DNA from: JAJTGZ01 sp964403525
GTDB lineage: Bacteria; Planctomycetota; Phycisphaerae; Phycisphaerales; UBA1924
Direction: 5' to 3'
DNA: 64,000 bases
NCBI GenBank assembly: GCA_964403525.1
Contig: CAYOGE010000004.1
Coordinates: forward strand, 108,626-172,625
The position numbers and the translations under genes were made by a program. The notes below the pieces were generated by a model. It worked only from the letters and a program-made list of their open reading frames with translations. It searched no databases and was not told where the DNA came from. This document shows, piece after piece, positions 52,172-60,114 of this stretch. Positions within the stretch are counted from its first letter, which is position 1; the number at the start of each line of letters is the position of its first letter.

Positions 52172-54703
52172 ATGCTCGGAAACAAGTACGGCGAGTTCAT
52201 CTCGACTGGCGGCGCAGGCGACTCGGTCAGTCGGCCCGCCGGTGCGTTCACCATCCGTGATCACAAGACGCCGATGCCCTGGTGCAACGTCATCAGCAAC
52301 GGGCGTTTCGGCATGGTCATCAGCCACAACGGCGGCGGGTTCTCCTGGTTCGACGACGCCCAGCACTGCGTGCTGACGCGCTGGGAGATGGACCTCGCCC
52401 GCGACACCCACGGCAAGTTCATCTACATCGCCGACCTCGACAGCGGGCAGGTCTGGTCGGCCACCCCCGCACCCACCTGGCACGAGCAGGAGGGCTACTC
52501 GTGCACGCACGAAGTCGGCGCAACGACGTTCAAGAGTTCGGCAAACGGCATCCAAGTTGAGTGGACGCTGACGATCGCCCCCGACGACGCAGCGGAAGTC
52601 TGGCTTGTCAAAGTCAACAACGCCAGCGGCCGCCCGCGGCGCCTCCGCATCGCCTCGTGGTTTGAGTGGTGCTGCGGCGTGGCGCCCGACACCAAGCGCG
52701 AGTTCCACCGGCTCTTCTTCACCACCTGGCACGACGCCAAACGCCGGGCCGTGCTGGCGACGAAGAACATGTGGGACATCCCCCCCAAGAGCGAGAAGCA
52801 GCACTGGAACCAGCCCTGGCCCTACGTAGCCGGGTTTGCCATCGGTGGCGTGAAGTTCGATAAAGACCTGGTGCTGGCGGACAAGCGAGCCTTCCTGGGC
52901 CGCTACGGCCAGACCTTCAAGCCCGCCGCGATGACCGGCGCGATCCCCGCTGACGGCAAGTTCGGGCGCTTCGGTGACGCGGCCTGCGCACTCGGCGGCG
53001 ACCTCACGCTTGCGCCGGCGCAGACCGCTTCCATGCACTTTGTGCTGGCGATCGGCAGCGACGAGCAGGCCTGCTGCGCGACGCTCGACAAGTTCGCCTC
53101 ACCGGCCGCGGCGGCCGGTGCGCTCGAAGGCGCCCGCGCCAAGTGGGATGAACTCCTCGCCCCGGCCCGCGTCGAGACCGACCGCCCCGACTTTGACGCC
53201 ATGGTCGGAACGTGGCTCCCCTACCAGGCGATCGCCGGCCGGCTCTGGGGCCGCACCGGCTACTACCAGCAATCGGGCGCGTTCGGATTCCGCGACCAGC
53301 TCCAGGACACCCACGTTTGGCTGGCCCTGGCGCCGCGCAAGTGCCTTGACCACATCCACCTCGCCGCCACCCGCCAGTTCACCGACGGCAGCGTGAACCA
53401 CTGGTGGCACGCGCTCGCCGACTTTGGCAACCACACCGCCTGCAGCGACGACTACCTCTGGCTGCCGATGCTGGTCGCTTCGTACATCAAAGAGACCGGC
53501 GACTACGGCGTCCTGCGCGACCGCAAAGTCGGCTTCCGCGACGACCCGGACCTGAAGACCGACCTGCTGGACCACTGCATGCGGTCGTTCGGCCGAGCGT
53601 TCAAGCGGACCAGCCCGCGCGGCATCCCGCTCATCGGCTCGTGCGACTGGAACGACGGCCTGAGCGCCATGGGCGTTGGCGAAAAGGGCGAGAGCGTCTG
53701 GCTCGGGTGGTTCCTCGCTTACCTGCTGCGCGACTGGGCGACCATGCTCGACCACATCGGTCGCACCAGCGAGGCGGCCGACTTCAAATCACGACGGGCG
53801 AAGTACCTCACAGCAATCAACGATCACGCTTGGGACAGCGCCGGCGGGTGGTACCGCTACGGCACCAAGGACAACGGCGACTGGGTGGGCGCTTCCAGCA
53901 GCGCCGAGGGCAAAATCCACCTCAACGCACAGACCTGGGCCATCATGTGCGACGGCGCCCCCGACGACCGGGCCGAGGCCGCATGGACGAGCGTGCGTGA
54001 GAAGCTGCTGAGCGACTACGGCCCGCTCCTGCTCGCACCCGCCTACACCGTTCCAGACGCGAGCATCGGCTACGTCACCAGGTACGCGCCCGGCGCCCGC
54101 GAGAACGGCGGCGTCTACATGCACGCCGCAACGTGGGCCCTGCTGACGGCCTGCAAGCTCAAGGACGCAGCGAGCGTCGAGAAGATCTGGGGCTCGATCA
54201 GCCCCCCCACCCGCTGCGGCGGCGAAAAGGGCGACGCCGAGAAGTACTGGGCCGAGCCGTATGTCCTGCCGGGCAACGTCGACGGACCGCTGAGCGAAAT
54301 GCCCGGCCGCGCGGGCTGGACGTGGTACTCAGGCTCAGCGGCCTGGCTGCACAAGGTCGCCCTGGAGTGGATGGTTGGGCTGCGCCCGACGCTCGAAGGG
54401 CTCGTCGTCGACCCGTGCCCCGCACGCAGCATGGGCAAGGTCGACGTCACGCGGACCTACCGCGGGCGCTCGATCCGCGTGCGGTTCGACGCCGCGGACT
54501 TCTCGCCCGGTACCCGCTGCACGGTATTGATGAACGGCCGTGAACTCCCTTCGGGCATCGTGACCCCCGAGTTGCTGGCACAGGCCGGCGCACCAAACGC
54601 GGAGAGTGTGGAACTGGAGTGCCGGTGGGGCACGAACGGACAGAAGGGGGCGGAGAAGAGCGCGCAGCCGGCAAGCGTCAGCGGCCGGGCGCGGCGGCGG
54701 TGA
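52172..54703 (+). CDS. GH94 glycoside phosphorylase (cellobiose phosphorylase-like)
   Basis: An 843-residue cytosolic enzyme of family GH94, which splits beta-linked disaccharides with phosphate into a sugar 1-phosphate and a free sugar. 'KYGEFISTGGAGDSVSRP' and 'PWCNVISNGRFGMVISHNGGG' are the N-terminal beta-sandwich. The (alpha/alpha)6 barrel holds 'GFRDQLQDTHVWLALAP', 'CDWNDGLSAMGVGEKGESVW' (catalytic acid in DWND, around Asp492) and 'YWAEPYVLPGNVDGPL'. Length is typical of cellobiose/laminaribiose phosphorylases and shorter than the 1,100-residue oligoglucan type. Linkage specificity cannot be told. It heads an operon of pseudopilin, membrane protein, sugar-binding protein and permeases. 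Confidence 0.92.
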   Translation: MLGNKYGEFISTGGAGDSVSRPAGAFTIRDHKTPMPWCNVISNGRFGMVISHNGGGFSWFDDAQHCVLTRWEMDLARDTHGKFIYIADLDSGQVWSATPAPTWHEQEGYSCTHEVGATTFKSSANGIQVEWTLTIAPDDAAEVWLVKVNNASGRPRRLRIASWFEWCCGVAPDTKREFHRLFFTTWHDAKRRAVLATKNMWDIPPKSEKQHWNQPWPYVAGFAIGGVKFDKDLVLADKRAFLGRYGQTFKPAAMTGAIPADGKFGRFGDAACALGGDLTLAPAQTASMHFVLAIGSDEQACCATLDKFASPAAAAGALEGARAKWDELLAPARVETDRPDFDAMVGTWLPYQAIAGRLWGRTGYYQQSGAFGFRDQLQDTHVWLALAPRKCLDHIHLAATRQFTDGSVNHWWHALADFGNHTACSDDYLWLPMLVASYIKETGDYGVLRDRKVGFRDDPDLKTDLLDHCMRSFGRAFKRTSPRGIPLIGSCDWNDGLSAMGVGEKGESVWLGWFLAYLLRDWATMLDHIGRTSEAADFKSRRAKYLTAINDHAWDSAGGWYRYGTKDNGDWVGASSSAEGKIHLNAQTWAIMCDGAPDDRAEAAWTSVREKLLSDYGPLLLAPAYTVPDASIGYVTRYAPGARENGGVYMHAATWALLTACKLKDAASVEKIWGSISPPTRCGGEKGDAEKYWAEPYVLPGNVDGPLSEMPGRAGWTWYSGSAAWLHKVALEWMVGLRPTLEGLVVDPCPARSMGKVDVTRTYRGRSIRVRFDAADFSPGTRCTVLMNGRELPSGIVTPELLAQAGAPNAESVELECRWGTNGQKGAEKSAQPASVSGRARRR

Positions 54704-54741
54704 ATCGCGGATTCATGGTGGTGGACACCAGGAGCAGGCAC

Positions 54742-55599
54742 ATGAACATCGCACCCGTATCGTCAAGCACACAGCGCAACGCGAAGCCGCACGGCTTTAC
54801 TCTGATCGAACTGCTGGTGGTGATCGCCATCATCGCCCTGCTGGTGAGCATCCTGCTGCCGGCCCTCACGAGCGCTCGCCGCTCGGCGTGGACAGTTGTC
54901 TGCGCCAGCAATATGAAGCAGATGGGCTACGGCGTCACCATGTACGGCAACGACATGAAGGACCCGAGCTTCATCGACGTGCTGTTCCGCCCGAGCCCCG
55001 CCGCGCCGCTCATCTCCGACATGACCCGCGTGCCGCTGATCCTTGAGGAGTATCTCGGCGGGCGGCGTGTCTGGGAGGCCGCCGACTATACCGGGAACAC
55101 GCCCCCGCAGGACAGGCGCAGGGTCGACCCTTCCATTCAGAAGTTCTTCGAGTGCCCAACCGCAAAGGGCATCCGGTCGGTCCGCAACCCGAGCAACGTG
55201 CAGTACCTCCAGAGCGGCGCACGCGGGTTCTACACGTGGTCGCCGTCTGAACTTGTCCCCGAGAACCAAGTGCGTTGGAACGAATACTGGTTCAACGACT
55301 CAGCGCCCGGCTCGATCAACGGCCGCTCGTACGGCGTAGCGGGCGTGTCGTTCGCGAAGATGCGCAACCCCAACTGGGTCGTCTGGGCGATCGATGCCCT
55401 CGACGAGTTCCCCCGCCACCAGGACCGTGAGATCAAACTCGGCGACGGGTCGACCAGCGGTGGCCGTTCGGGCACAAACAACCTGCTCTTCGGCGACACG
55501 AGCGTGCGGCTGATGCCGTACACCGAGTACTACCTCAAGGGTGATCCGTACGGCTCGTACGCCCAGTTCTGGAACTGGGGTCACCTGTACCCCAACTGA
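54742..55599 (+). CDS. pseudopilin-like protein with prepilin N-terminus
   Basis: A 285-residue protein with a type II/IV prepilin signal 'HGFTLIELLVVIAIIALLVS': a Gly before the cut site, Phe at +1, Glu at +5, then a hydrophobic helix. The remaining 240 residues form a soluble domain ('NGRSYGVAGVSFAKMRNPNWVVW', 'TNNLLFGDTSVRLMP') in the style of planctomycete and verrucomicrobial pseudopilins that sit beside sugar-utilisation genes. ATG 54742 has AGGAG eight bases upstream. It lies 38 bases after GH94. It may form surface fibres that help capture or import glycan; this is inference from context. Confidence 0.85.
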   Translation: MNIAPVSSSTQRNAKPHGFTLIELLVVIAIIALLVSILLPALTSARRSAWTVVCASNMKQMGYGVTMYGNDMKDPSFIDVLFRPSPAAPLISDMTRVPLILEEYLGGRRVWEAADYTGNTPPQDRRRVDPSIQKFFECPTAKGIRSVRNPSNVQYLQSGARGFYTWSPSELVPENQVRWNEYWFNDSAPGSINGRSYGVAGVSFAKMRNPNWVVWAIDALDEFPRHQDREIKLGDGSTSGGRSGTNNLLFGDTSVRLMPYTEYYLKGDPYGSYAQFWNWGHLYPN

Positions 55600-55626
55600 A
55601 TCGCCGCAGACAAAGGGAGCACGCAC

Positions 55627-56007
55627 ATGTCGAGCATCCGAGAGCAACTCAACGCCCGCCCCTGGCTGGGCTGGGCGTTCGCCGGGGTCGTCGTTGTCGC
55701 CTCGGTGGTGACGTTTATCCGCATGCGATCCAGCGACGACGGCGCAATGAGCGGTGATGCGCTGACCGAAGAGGTCACGATCCGATACACCGACACGGGC
55801 GAGACCGTGAGCATGCTGCGCGGCCGCCTCACGCGGGAACTGCTCGGCAAGGACGGCAAGCTCGATCCTTCTCAGGGCATCCGCAACCCAAAGACCGGCG
55901 AACTGAGCGGCGTGCTCGTCAACGACAAGCAGTGGCAGAAACTCGTTGCCGAGATCAATGCGCTGAAGGAAGACGCCGCCAGAAACAAGTCGGCATCGAA
56001 CCGCTAA
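55627..56007 (+). CDS. small membrane-anchored protein, unknown function
   Basis: A 126-residue protein with one N-terminal membrane helix (about 13-32). A soluble C-terminal domain follows: 'ALTEEVTIRYTDTGETVSMLRGRLTREL' then 'LDPSQGIRNPKTGELSGVLVNDKQW'. I recognise no family. It is 27 bases after the pseudopilin gene and in the same operon, so it may be a minor partner of the pseudopilin or of the transporter. A G/C-run palindrome (56011-56028) lies in the gap before the binding-protein gene. Confidence 0.65.
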   Translation: MSSIREQLNARPWLGWAFAGVVVVASVVTFIRMRSSDDGAMSGDALTEEVTIRYTDTGETVSMLRGRLTRELLGKDGKLDPSQGIRNPKTGELSGVLVNDKQWQKLVAEINALKEDAARNKSASNR

Positions 56008-56094
56008 CCTCTCCCCCGGGGGGGGGGAGCGCTCGACGCGGTTAGTGCAGCAACGGCGGAGGTTGGCTCCCGCGCGGATCGGTACACTCATGCC

Positions 56095-57477
56095 ATGGCC
56101 AACGCCGCCGACATCTCACGACGCGTAGTGCTCGGCGCCATGGGCGCAGCCGCCGCGGGGTTTGTCGCCTTCGGTCCGCGTGGCGGGGGTGACGACGCAC
56201 CAAAGGGCGCAGTCGTCATCGACTACTGGGAAAAGTGGACCGGGCACGAAGGAAAGGCGATGCAGCTGGTCGTTGACGAGTTCAACGCCTCGCAGCGCGG
56301 CGTCTTCGTCCGCTACTTCGTCACCGGCAACATCGGCCAGAAGGCACTCATCGCCATCGCCGGGGGCACGCCCCCCGACCTTGTCGGACTCTGGAACTTC
56401 AACGTCCCCGCGTACGCCGAGAGCGGCGCAATCCTGCGGCTTGACGAGCTTGCCGCGAAGGAAGGAATGAACCTTGGCCAGTACCGGCGCGGCATCCAGG
56501 AGGTAATGACCACCGGGCGCGGCGCCGAGCGAAAGTGGTACGGCGTCGTCAATACAGCCGGCACACTCGCGATGTACTACAACAGGAAGCTCTTCGCCGA
56601 GGCGGGGCTCGACCCGGCCCGGCCGCCGAGAACAATCGAAGAGCTCGAGTCGGCACACGCCGCACTCACAAAGAGGAACGAGAACGGGTCGTTCGTCCAG
56701 ACCGGCTTTCTCCACGGCGAGCCCGGGTGGTGGAGCTGGATCTGGGGGTACCACTTCGGCGCCAGCATCTTCGACGAAGCCTCCGAGCGGGCAACCATCG
56801 ACCTGCCCCAGCACGCGGCCGCCTACCGCTGGCTGCAGCGCACGGTGCGCGGCTTCGGCGACAGTGACACCGAAGCCGCCAAGGCTCTGGAACTGTTCCG
56901 TCAGGGGTTTGGCAACTACAACACGCCGCAGAACGCGTTCCTCGCCGGAAAGGTCGCGATGGAGATCCAGGGCCCCTGGCTTGCGAACATGGTTGAAGAG
57001 TTCGCGCCCGGGCTCGACTACGGCGTAGCGCCTATGCCCTGCGCCGCTGCGATCTACGACGAAGAAAACCCCGTGGCACTCGTGGACACCGACGTGCTGT
57101 GCATCCCGCGCGGCGCAAAGCACCCCGAGGCCGCGATGAAGTTCATCGCCTTCACCCAGAAGCAGGAGATCACCGAGCGGCTTGCGCTGGCGCACTGCAA
57201 GATCTGCCCGCTGGTGAACGCCAGCGACGGGTTCATCAAGGCGCACAAGAACCGTGGGCTGGCCGTGCACAACGCGCTGGCCGACTCTCCACGGGCGTTT
57301 GTGGTGCCCAAGACGCGCGCCTGGCCCGAGATCAAGGACGACTTCGACGCGACCGTTCAACGGATGTGGCGGCTGGAGGTTGAGGCCGACGCCGCACTCA
57401 AGGGCGTGCAGTCGCGTGCGCAGGGGTACATCGACCGGGTTGTAGAGCAGCGGGCTCGCCGGTACGGCAAGGCTTGA
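56095..57477 (+). CDS. ABC transporter sugar-binding protein (family 1)
   Basis: A 460-residue extracellular solute-binding protein. The N-terminus 'ISRRVVLGAMGAAAAGFVAF' looks like a TAT-type signal (RRVVLG) without a lipobox. The mature part follows the MalE-like fold: 'IDYWEKWTGHEGKAMQLVVDEFNAS', 'YGVVNTAGTLAMYYNRKLFAEAGL', 'FLAGKVAMEIQGPWLANMVEE' and 'KHPEAAMKFIAFTQKQEITER' (family signatures). It would capture an oligosaccharide for the permeases encoded directly downstream. The stop overlaps the TTG start of the next gene. Confidence 0.92.
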   Translation: MANAADISRRVVLGAMGAAAAGFVAFGPRGGGDDAPKGAVVIDYWEKWTGHEGKAMQLVVDEFNASQRGVFVRYFVTGNIGQKALIAIAGGTPPDLVGLWNFNVPAYAESGAILRLDELAAKEGMNLGQYRRGIQEVMTTGRGAERKWYGVVNTAGTLAMYYNRKLFAEAGLDPARPPRTIEELESAHAALTKRNENGSFVQTGFLHGEPGWWSWIWGYHFGASIFDEASERATIDLPQHAAAYRWLQRTVRGFGDSDTEAAKALELFRQGFGNYNTPQNAFLAGKVAMEIQGPWLANMVEEFAPGLDYGVAPMPCAAAIYDEENPVALVDTDVLCIPRGAKHPEAAMKFIAFTQKQEITERLALAHCKICPLVNASDGFIKAHKNRGLAVHNALADSPRAFVVPKTRAWPEIKDDFDATVQRMWRLEVEADAALKGVQSRAQGYIDRVVEQRARRYGKA

Positions 57478-58460
57478 CGGCAAAAGAGAACGTTCAAAAG
57501 TCACATCCGCAGAAAGCAGAAGGCTCAACGCTGAAAGTTCAAAGCTCAAACCCGGATGTCGCGCAACGCAGCGGGTTGCTGCGGCGCTACCGGCACACGC
57601 TGGCCGGGGTGACCTGGTCCAGCCCGTGGCTGTTCGGCGGGCTGGTCTTCGTGCTGCTGCCGATGGGGCTGAGCCTCTACTTCTCGCTGACCGACTATTC
57701 GCTGCTTGAGCCGCCAGTCTGGGTCGGGGCCGGCAACTACCGGCGGCTGATGGACGACCCGCGCTTCTGGCTGAGCGTCCGCAACACCGCGCTCTTCTCC
57801 GCGGTCTTCATCCCGCTGGCGACGGCGCTGAGCCTCGTGCTCGCCGTCGCGCTGAGCGGCACACTGCGCGTCGGCAGGTTCGTCCAGGCGTGCATCTTCA
57901 TCCCCACCCTGGTGCCGATGGTCGCGACGGCCGTCGTCTTCTCCTGGCTGTTCAACGGTGAATACGGCCTGGTCAACGCAGGGCTCAGGGCGATCGGCCT
58001 GGAAGGGCCAAGCTGGCTCACAAGCAGGGCGTGGGCCGTGCCCGCGCTGGTGCTGCTGAGCCTCTGGTCGATCGGCCAGCAAGTGGTCGTCTACATCGCG
58101 GCGGTTCACGAGGTGCCCGCCGAGCTCCACGAGGCCGCCCGCCTCGACGGCATGAGCGTGGTCGGCCGGTTCTTCCGCGTCACGCTGCCGATGATCTCGC
58201 CGGTGGTGCTGTTCAACGTGATCGTGCTGACGATCAACACGCTCCAGGTCTTCGCCCAGCCGTACATCCTCTTCCGCACCAAGGACGGGCAGAACGACGC
58301 GGGGCTCTTCTACACCATGCACCTCTACGACAACGCTTTCGTCTACCAGCAGATGGGCTACGCAAGCGCCATGGCATGGATCCAGCTCCTCGTGGTGCTG
58401 GCCCTGACGGCGGCGATGTGGTGGGCGAGCAGGCGGTTTGTGCACTATCGAGCGGCGTAA
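57474..58460 (+). CDS. ABC sugar transporter permease (MalF/UgpA type)
   Basis: A 328-residue inner-membrane permease with six main helices. The EAA loop 'LHEAARLDGMSVVGRFFRVTLPMISPV' (key EAA...G.........P) contacts the ABC ATPase. The TTG start overlaps the stop of the binding-protein gene. The first 35 residues are hydrophilic, and about residues 13-26 are encoded by a degenerate copy of the GCTGAAA/GCTCAAA repeat, so the native N-terminus has been altered or the true start is further in (for example TTG at about 57576). No ATPase gene is near; a shared MsmX/UgpC-type ATPase elsewhere would be needed. Confidence 0.88.
   Translation: MTAKENVQKSHPQKAEGSTLKVQSSNPDVAQRSGLLRRYRHTLAGVTWSSPWLFGGLVFVLLPMGLSLYFSLTDYSLLEPPVWVGAGNYRRLMDDPRFWLSVRNTALFSAVFIPLATALSLVLAVALSGTLRVGRFVQACIFIPTLVPMVATAVVFSWLFNGEYGLVNAGLRAIGLEGPSWLTSRAWAVPALVLLSLWSIGQQVVVYIAAVHEVPAELHEAARLDGMSVVGRFFRVTLPMISPVVLFNVIVLTINTLQVFAQPYILFRTKDGQNDAGLFYTMHLYDNAFVYQQMGYASAMAWIQLLVVLALTAAMWWASRRFVHYRAA
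57511..57550 (+). repeat. degenerate heptad repeat, relic of the 58465 element
   Basis: About 40 bases of 7-nt units ending GCTGAAA-GTTCAAA-GCTCAAA, in the same orientation and order as the left arm at 58465-58495 but with several mismatches. It lies inside the 5' coding part of the permease gene. It is probably a decayed end of an earlier insertion. Confidence 0.7.
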
Positions 58461-58464
58461 AGGA

Positions 58465-58495
58465 AAAGCTCAAAGCTGAAAGCTCAAAGCTCAAA
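58465..58495 (+). repeat. left inverted repeat of the IVP cassette
   Basis: AAA followed by four heptads: GCTCAAA, GCTGAAA, GCTCAAA, GCTCAAA. It is the exact reverse complement of 58911-58941. Confidence 0.95.
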
Positions 58496-58517
58496 TCAGA
58501 CAAAGGCAGGAACTCAA

Positions 58518-58883
58518 GTGGCAAGACTCCGCGCGGACTTCATCGAGCGAATCGACACCTTTGCGGATCGCGTGTTGGATGTGATCGCCGCGCTTGAACG
58601 GACAAAGTGCCCCCACTTCGTCCGAGATCAAATGGGCCGCTCGGGAACCGCCGTTGGAGCGAACGTCTGCGAGTCGACCGCGGCCCTCAGCGCCAAGGAC
58701 TTTGCAAAATGCCTGGGTGTAGCACTCAAAGAGCTTGCCGAGACCCGCTACTGGCTCCGGGTAGTCGGTCGAAGGAGTTGGGTCAAGCCAGAACGGCTCG
58801 CAAAGCTCCACGATGAGAGCGAGCAACTCCAGCGCATCCTTGCGACAATGGCCGCCCGCACGTCGGAGAAACTCCGTGGCTGA
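58518..58883 (+). CDS. four-helix-bundle protein (S23 / IVP family)
   Basis: A 121-residue, all-helical protein of the family first found in intervening sequences of 23S rRNA genes and related to the Avd accessory protein of diversity-generating retroelements. 'QMGRSGTAVGANVCESTAALS' and 'DFAKCLGVALKELAETRYWLRV' match the family core (RSG.SigaNi.E, F...l.iA.kEl.Et.yWL). The GTG start follows AGGA six bases upstream. Length is normal. It probably binds nucleic acid as a pentamer, by family analogy. It is the only gene of the 58465-58941 cassette, and no reverse transcriptase or variable repeat is seen. Confidence 0.9.
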   Translation: MARLRADFIERIDTFADRVLDVIAALERTKCPHFVRDQMGRSGTAVGANVCESTAALSAKDFAKCLGVALKELAETRYWLRVVGRRSWVKPERLAKLHDESEQLQRILATMAARTSEKLRG

Positions 58884-58910
58884 ATCATGCTGCACTCCGG
58901 CCTGCCTCTC

Positions 58911-58941
58911 TTTGAGCTTTGAGCTTTCAGCTTTGAGCTTT
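58911..58941 (-). repeat. right inverted repeat of the IVP cassette
   Basis: Exact reverse complement of 58465-58495, ending five bases before the permease ATG at 58947. Confidence 0.95.
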
Positions 58942-58946
58942 CTCCG

Positions 58947-59810
58947 ATGAAGAGACCCTACCGACTCCATCCCGCCCGACTCCTCCTCAGCATCGCGCTG
59001 CTCGCGGCGTCGCTGGTGTTCATCCTGCCCCTCATCTGGATGGTGAGCACGAGCGTAAAGCCAGAAAAGCAGGCCGCAAGCCAGGAGATCCGTCTCCTCC
59101 CCGACCCGGCCGGCAGCACGCTGCCGCAGGCGGTCGAAAACTACAGCGCGGTCTGGCACGACAGCACCGTGCAGTTCCCGCTCTACCTGCGCAACACGCT
59201 GATCGTGGCGATGCTCGCAGTCGCGGGGATGACCCTCAGCAGCGCCGTGGTGGCCTACGGGCTGTCGCGAATCAGATGGAAGGGACGGGGCGCGGTCTTT
59301 GCCGTCACACTGGCAACGATGATGATCCCGTTCCCCGTGCTGATGGTGCCGCTGTTTGCGATCTTCAAGCAGCTCGGATGGAACGGAACGCTCGCGCCGC
59401 TATGGGTGCCCGCGTGGTTCGGGGGCGCGTTCAACATCTTCATGCTGCGCCAGTTCTTCATGGGGATCCCCAAGGAACTCGACGAAGCGGCACGGATCGA
59501 CGGGATGGGCCACTGGGGGATCTTCTGGCGGGTCATCTTGCCGCTGAGCCGGCCCGCGCTGGCGGTCGTGGCGTTGTTCCACTTCGTTTACGTATGGAAC
59601 GACTTCATCGGGCCACTGATCTACCTGCACCACCGCGACACCTACACGCTCGCCCTCGGGCTCCAGCTCTACCAGAGCCAGGCCGGACAGACACCCTGGA
59701 ACCTCCTGATGGCGGCGAGCACGCTCGTTGTCTTACCGCTGGTAATGCTGTTCATCGTGACGCAAGGGTCCTTCGTCCGCGGCATCTCCGCCGACGGACT
59801 GAAGGGCTAG
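58947..59810 (+). CDS. ABC sugar transporter permease (MalG/UgpE type)
   Basis: A 287-residue permease with six membrane helices. The EAA loop 'LDEAARIDGMGHWGIFWRVILPLSRPAL' contacts the ATPase, and 'FHFVYVWNDFIGPLIYL' is the family helix 5. It forms a heterodimer with the 57474-58460 permease and receives sugar from the binding protein at 56095-57477. The ATG is five bases after the right repeat of the IVP cassette, and the bases before it (CTTTCTCCG) give no Shine-Dalgarno, so its translation may depend on cassette removal or coupling. It is the last gene of the operon. Confidence 0.9.
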   Translation: MKRPYRLHPARLLLSIALLAASLVFILPLIWMVSTSVKPEKQAASQEIRLLPDPAGSTLPQAVENYSAVWHDSTVQFPLYLRNTLIVAMLAVAGMTLSSAVVAYGLSRIRWKGRGAVFAVTLATMMIPFPVLMVPLFAIFKQLGWNGTLAPLWVPAWFGGAFNIFMLRQFFMGIPKELDEAARIDGMGHWGIFWRVILPLSRPALAVVALFHFVYVWNDFIGPLIYLHHRDTYTLALGLQLYQSQAGQTPWNLLMAASTLVVLPLVMLFIVTQGSFVRGISADGLKG

Positions 59811-59981
59811 GAGCTCAACGCCCTGGCGCACCTGAGGAGGAGGGGTGAGCGTGCGCTGCCCCGTCCGTTGGGGAGGCCCACTCGATCGGGGGTTTCAGTC
59901 AGATTCTCGCCTCCGTGCGCTGCGACACGCGGGCATGACCTTGCCAGCCCTGCCAGGTTCAAAGTGAATTTGGGAAAGACC

Positions 59982-60009
59982 TTGCGTGAAGCTGGAATAT
60001 CGGTACAAT
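59982..60009 (+). promoter_or_regulatory. promoter of the dockerin-tail gene at 60115
   Basis: TTGCGT (59982-59987), 16-base spacer, TACAAT (60004-60009, 5/6). The preceding 59811-59981 has no gene. The start, about 60016, lies within operator site 3. Confidence 0.7.
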
Positions 60010-60022
60010 GTAAAGGCTTACT
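60009..60022 (+). promoter_or_regulatory. LacI-type operator, site 3
   Basis: TGTAAAGGCTTACT. It keeps TG.AAA and GCTTAC of sites 1 and 2 with GG instead of CG at the centre, and has the same placement over -10/+1. Confidence 0.6.
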
Positions 60023-60114
60023 CGTGTGTATTTCGTCGCGTTTCGGCGTTGATCGGTTGGGGGAACCGCGTCCATGCCTCATACTCATCGGTGTTCAACG
60101 ACAGGAGCAGAACC

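Larger units (their letters stand above)
58465..58941 (+). mobile_element. four-helix-bundle (S23/IVP) gene cassette with 31-bp inverted ends
   Basis: A 477-base unit placed exactly between the stop of one permease gene (58460) and the start of the next (58947). Its ends are perfect 31-bp inverted repeats (58465-58495 and 58911-58941) built of four 7-nt units GCTCAAA/GCTGAAA plus AAA. It contains one gene (58518-58883). If the unit were removed, AAGGA from the left flank would lie about 6-8 bases before the downstream ATG, a normal ribosome site. In RNA the arms would form a 31-bp duplex, a likely RNase III substrate, as in 23S rRNA intervening sequences that encode S23 proteins. No transposase is present. 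Confidence 0.8.

Noticed and set aside
56011..56028. Terminator between 55627-56007 and the sugar-binding protein gene
   Set aside because: The palindrome is a simple C-run/G-run without a uridine tract; read-through into the next operon gene is more likely.
58518..58883. Diversity-generating retroelement accessory (Avd)
   Set aside because: The protein family is related, but no reverse transcriptase, template repeat or variable repeat is in the window.
57511..58941. CRISPR-like array
   Set aside because: The repeats are 7-nt tandem units forming inverted ends, with no regularly spaced unique spacers and no cas genes.
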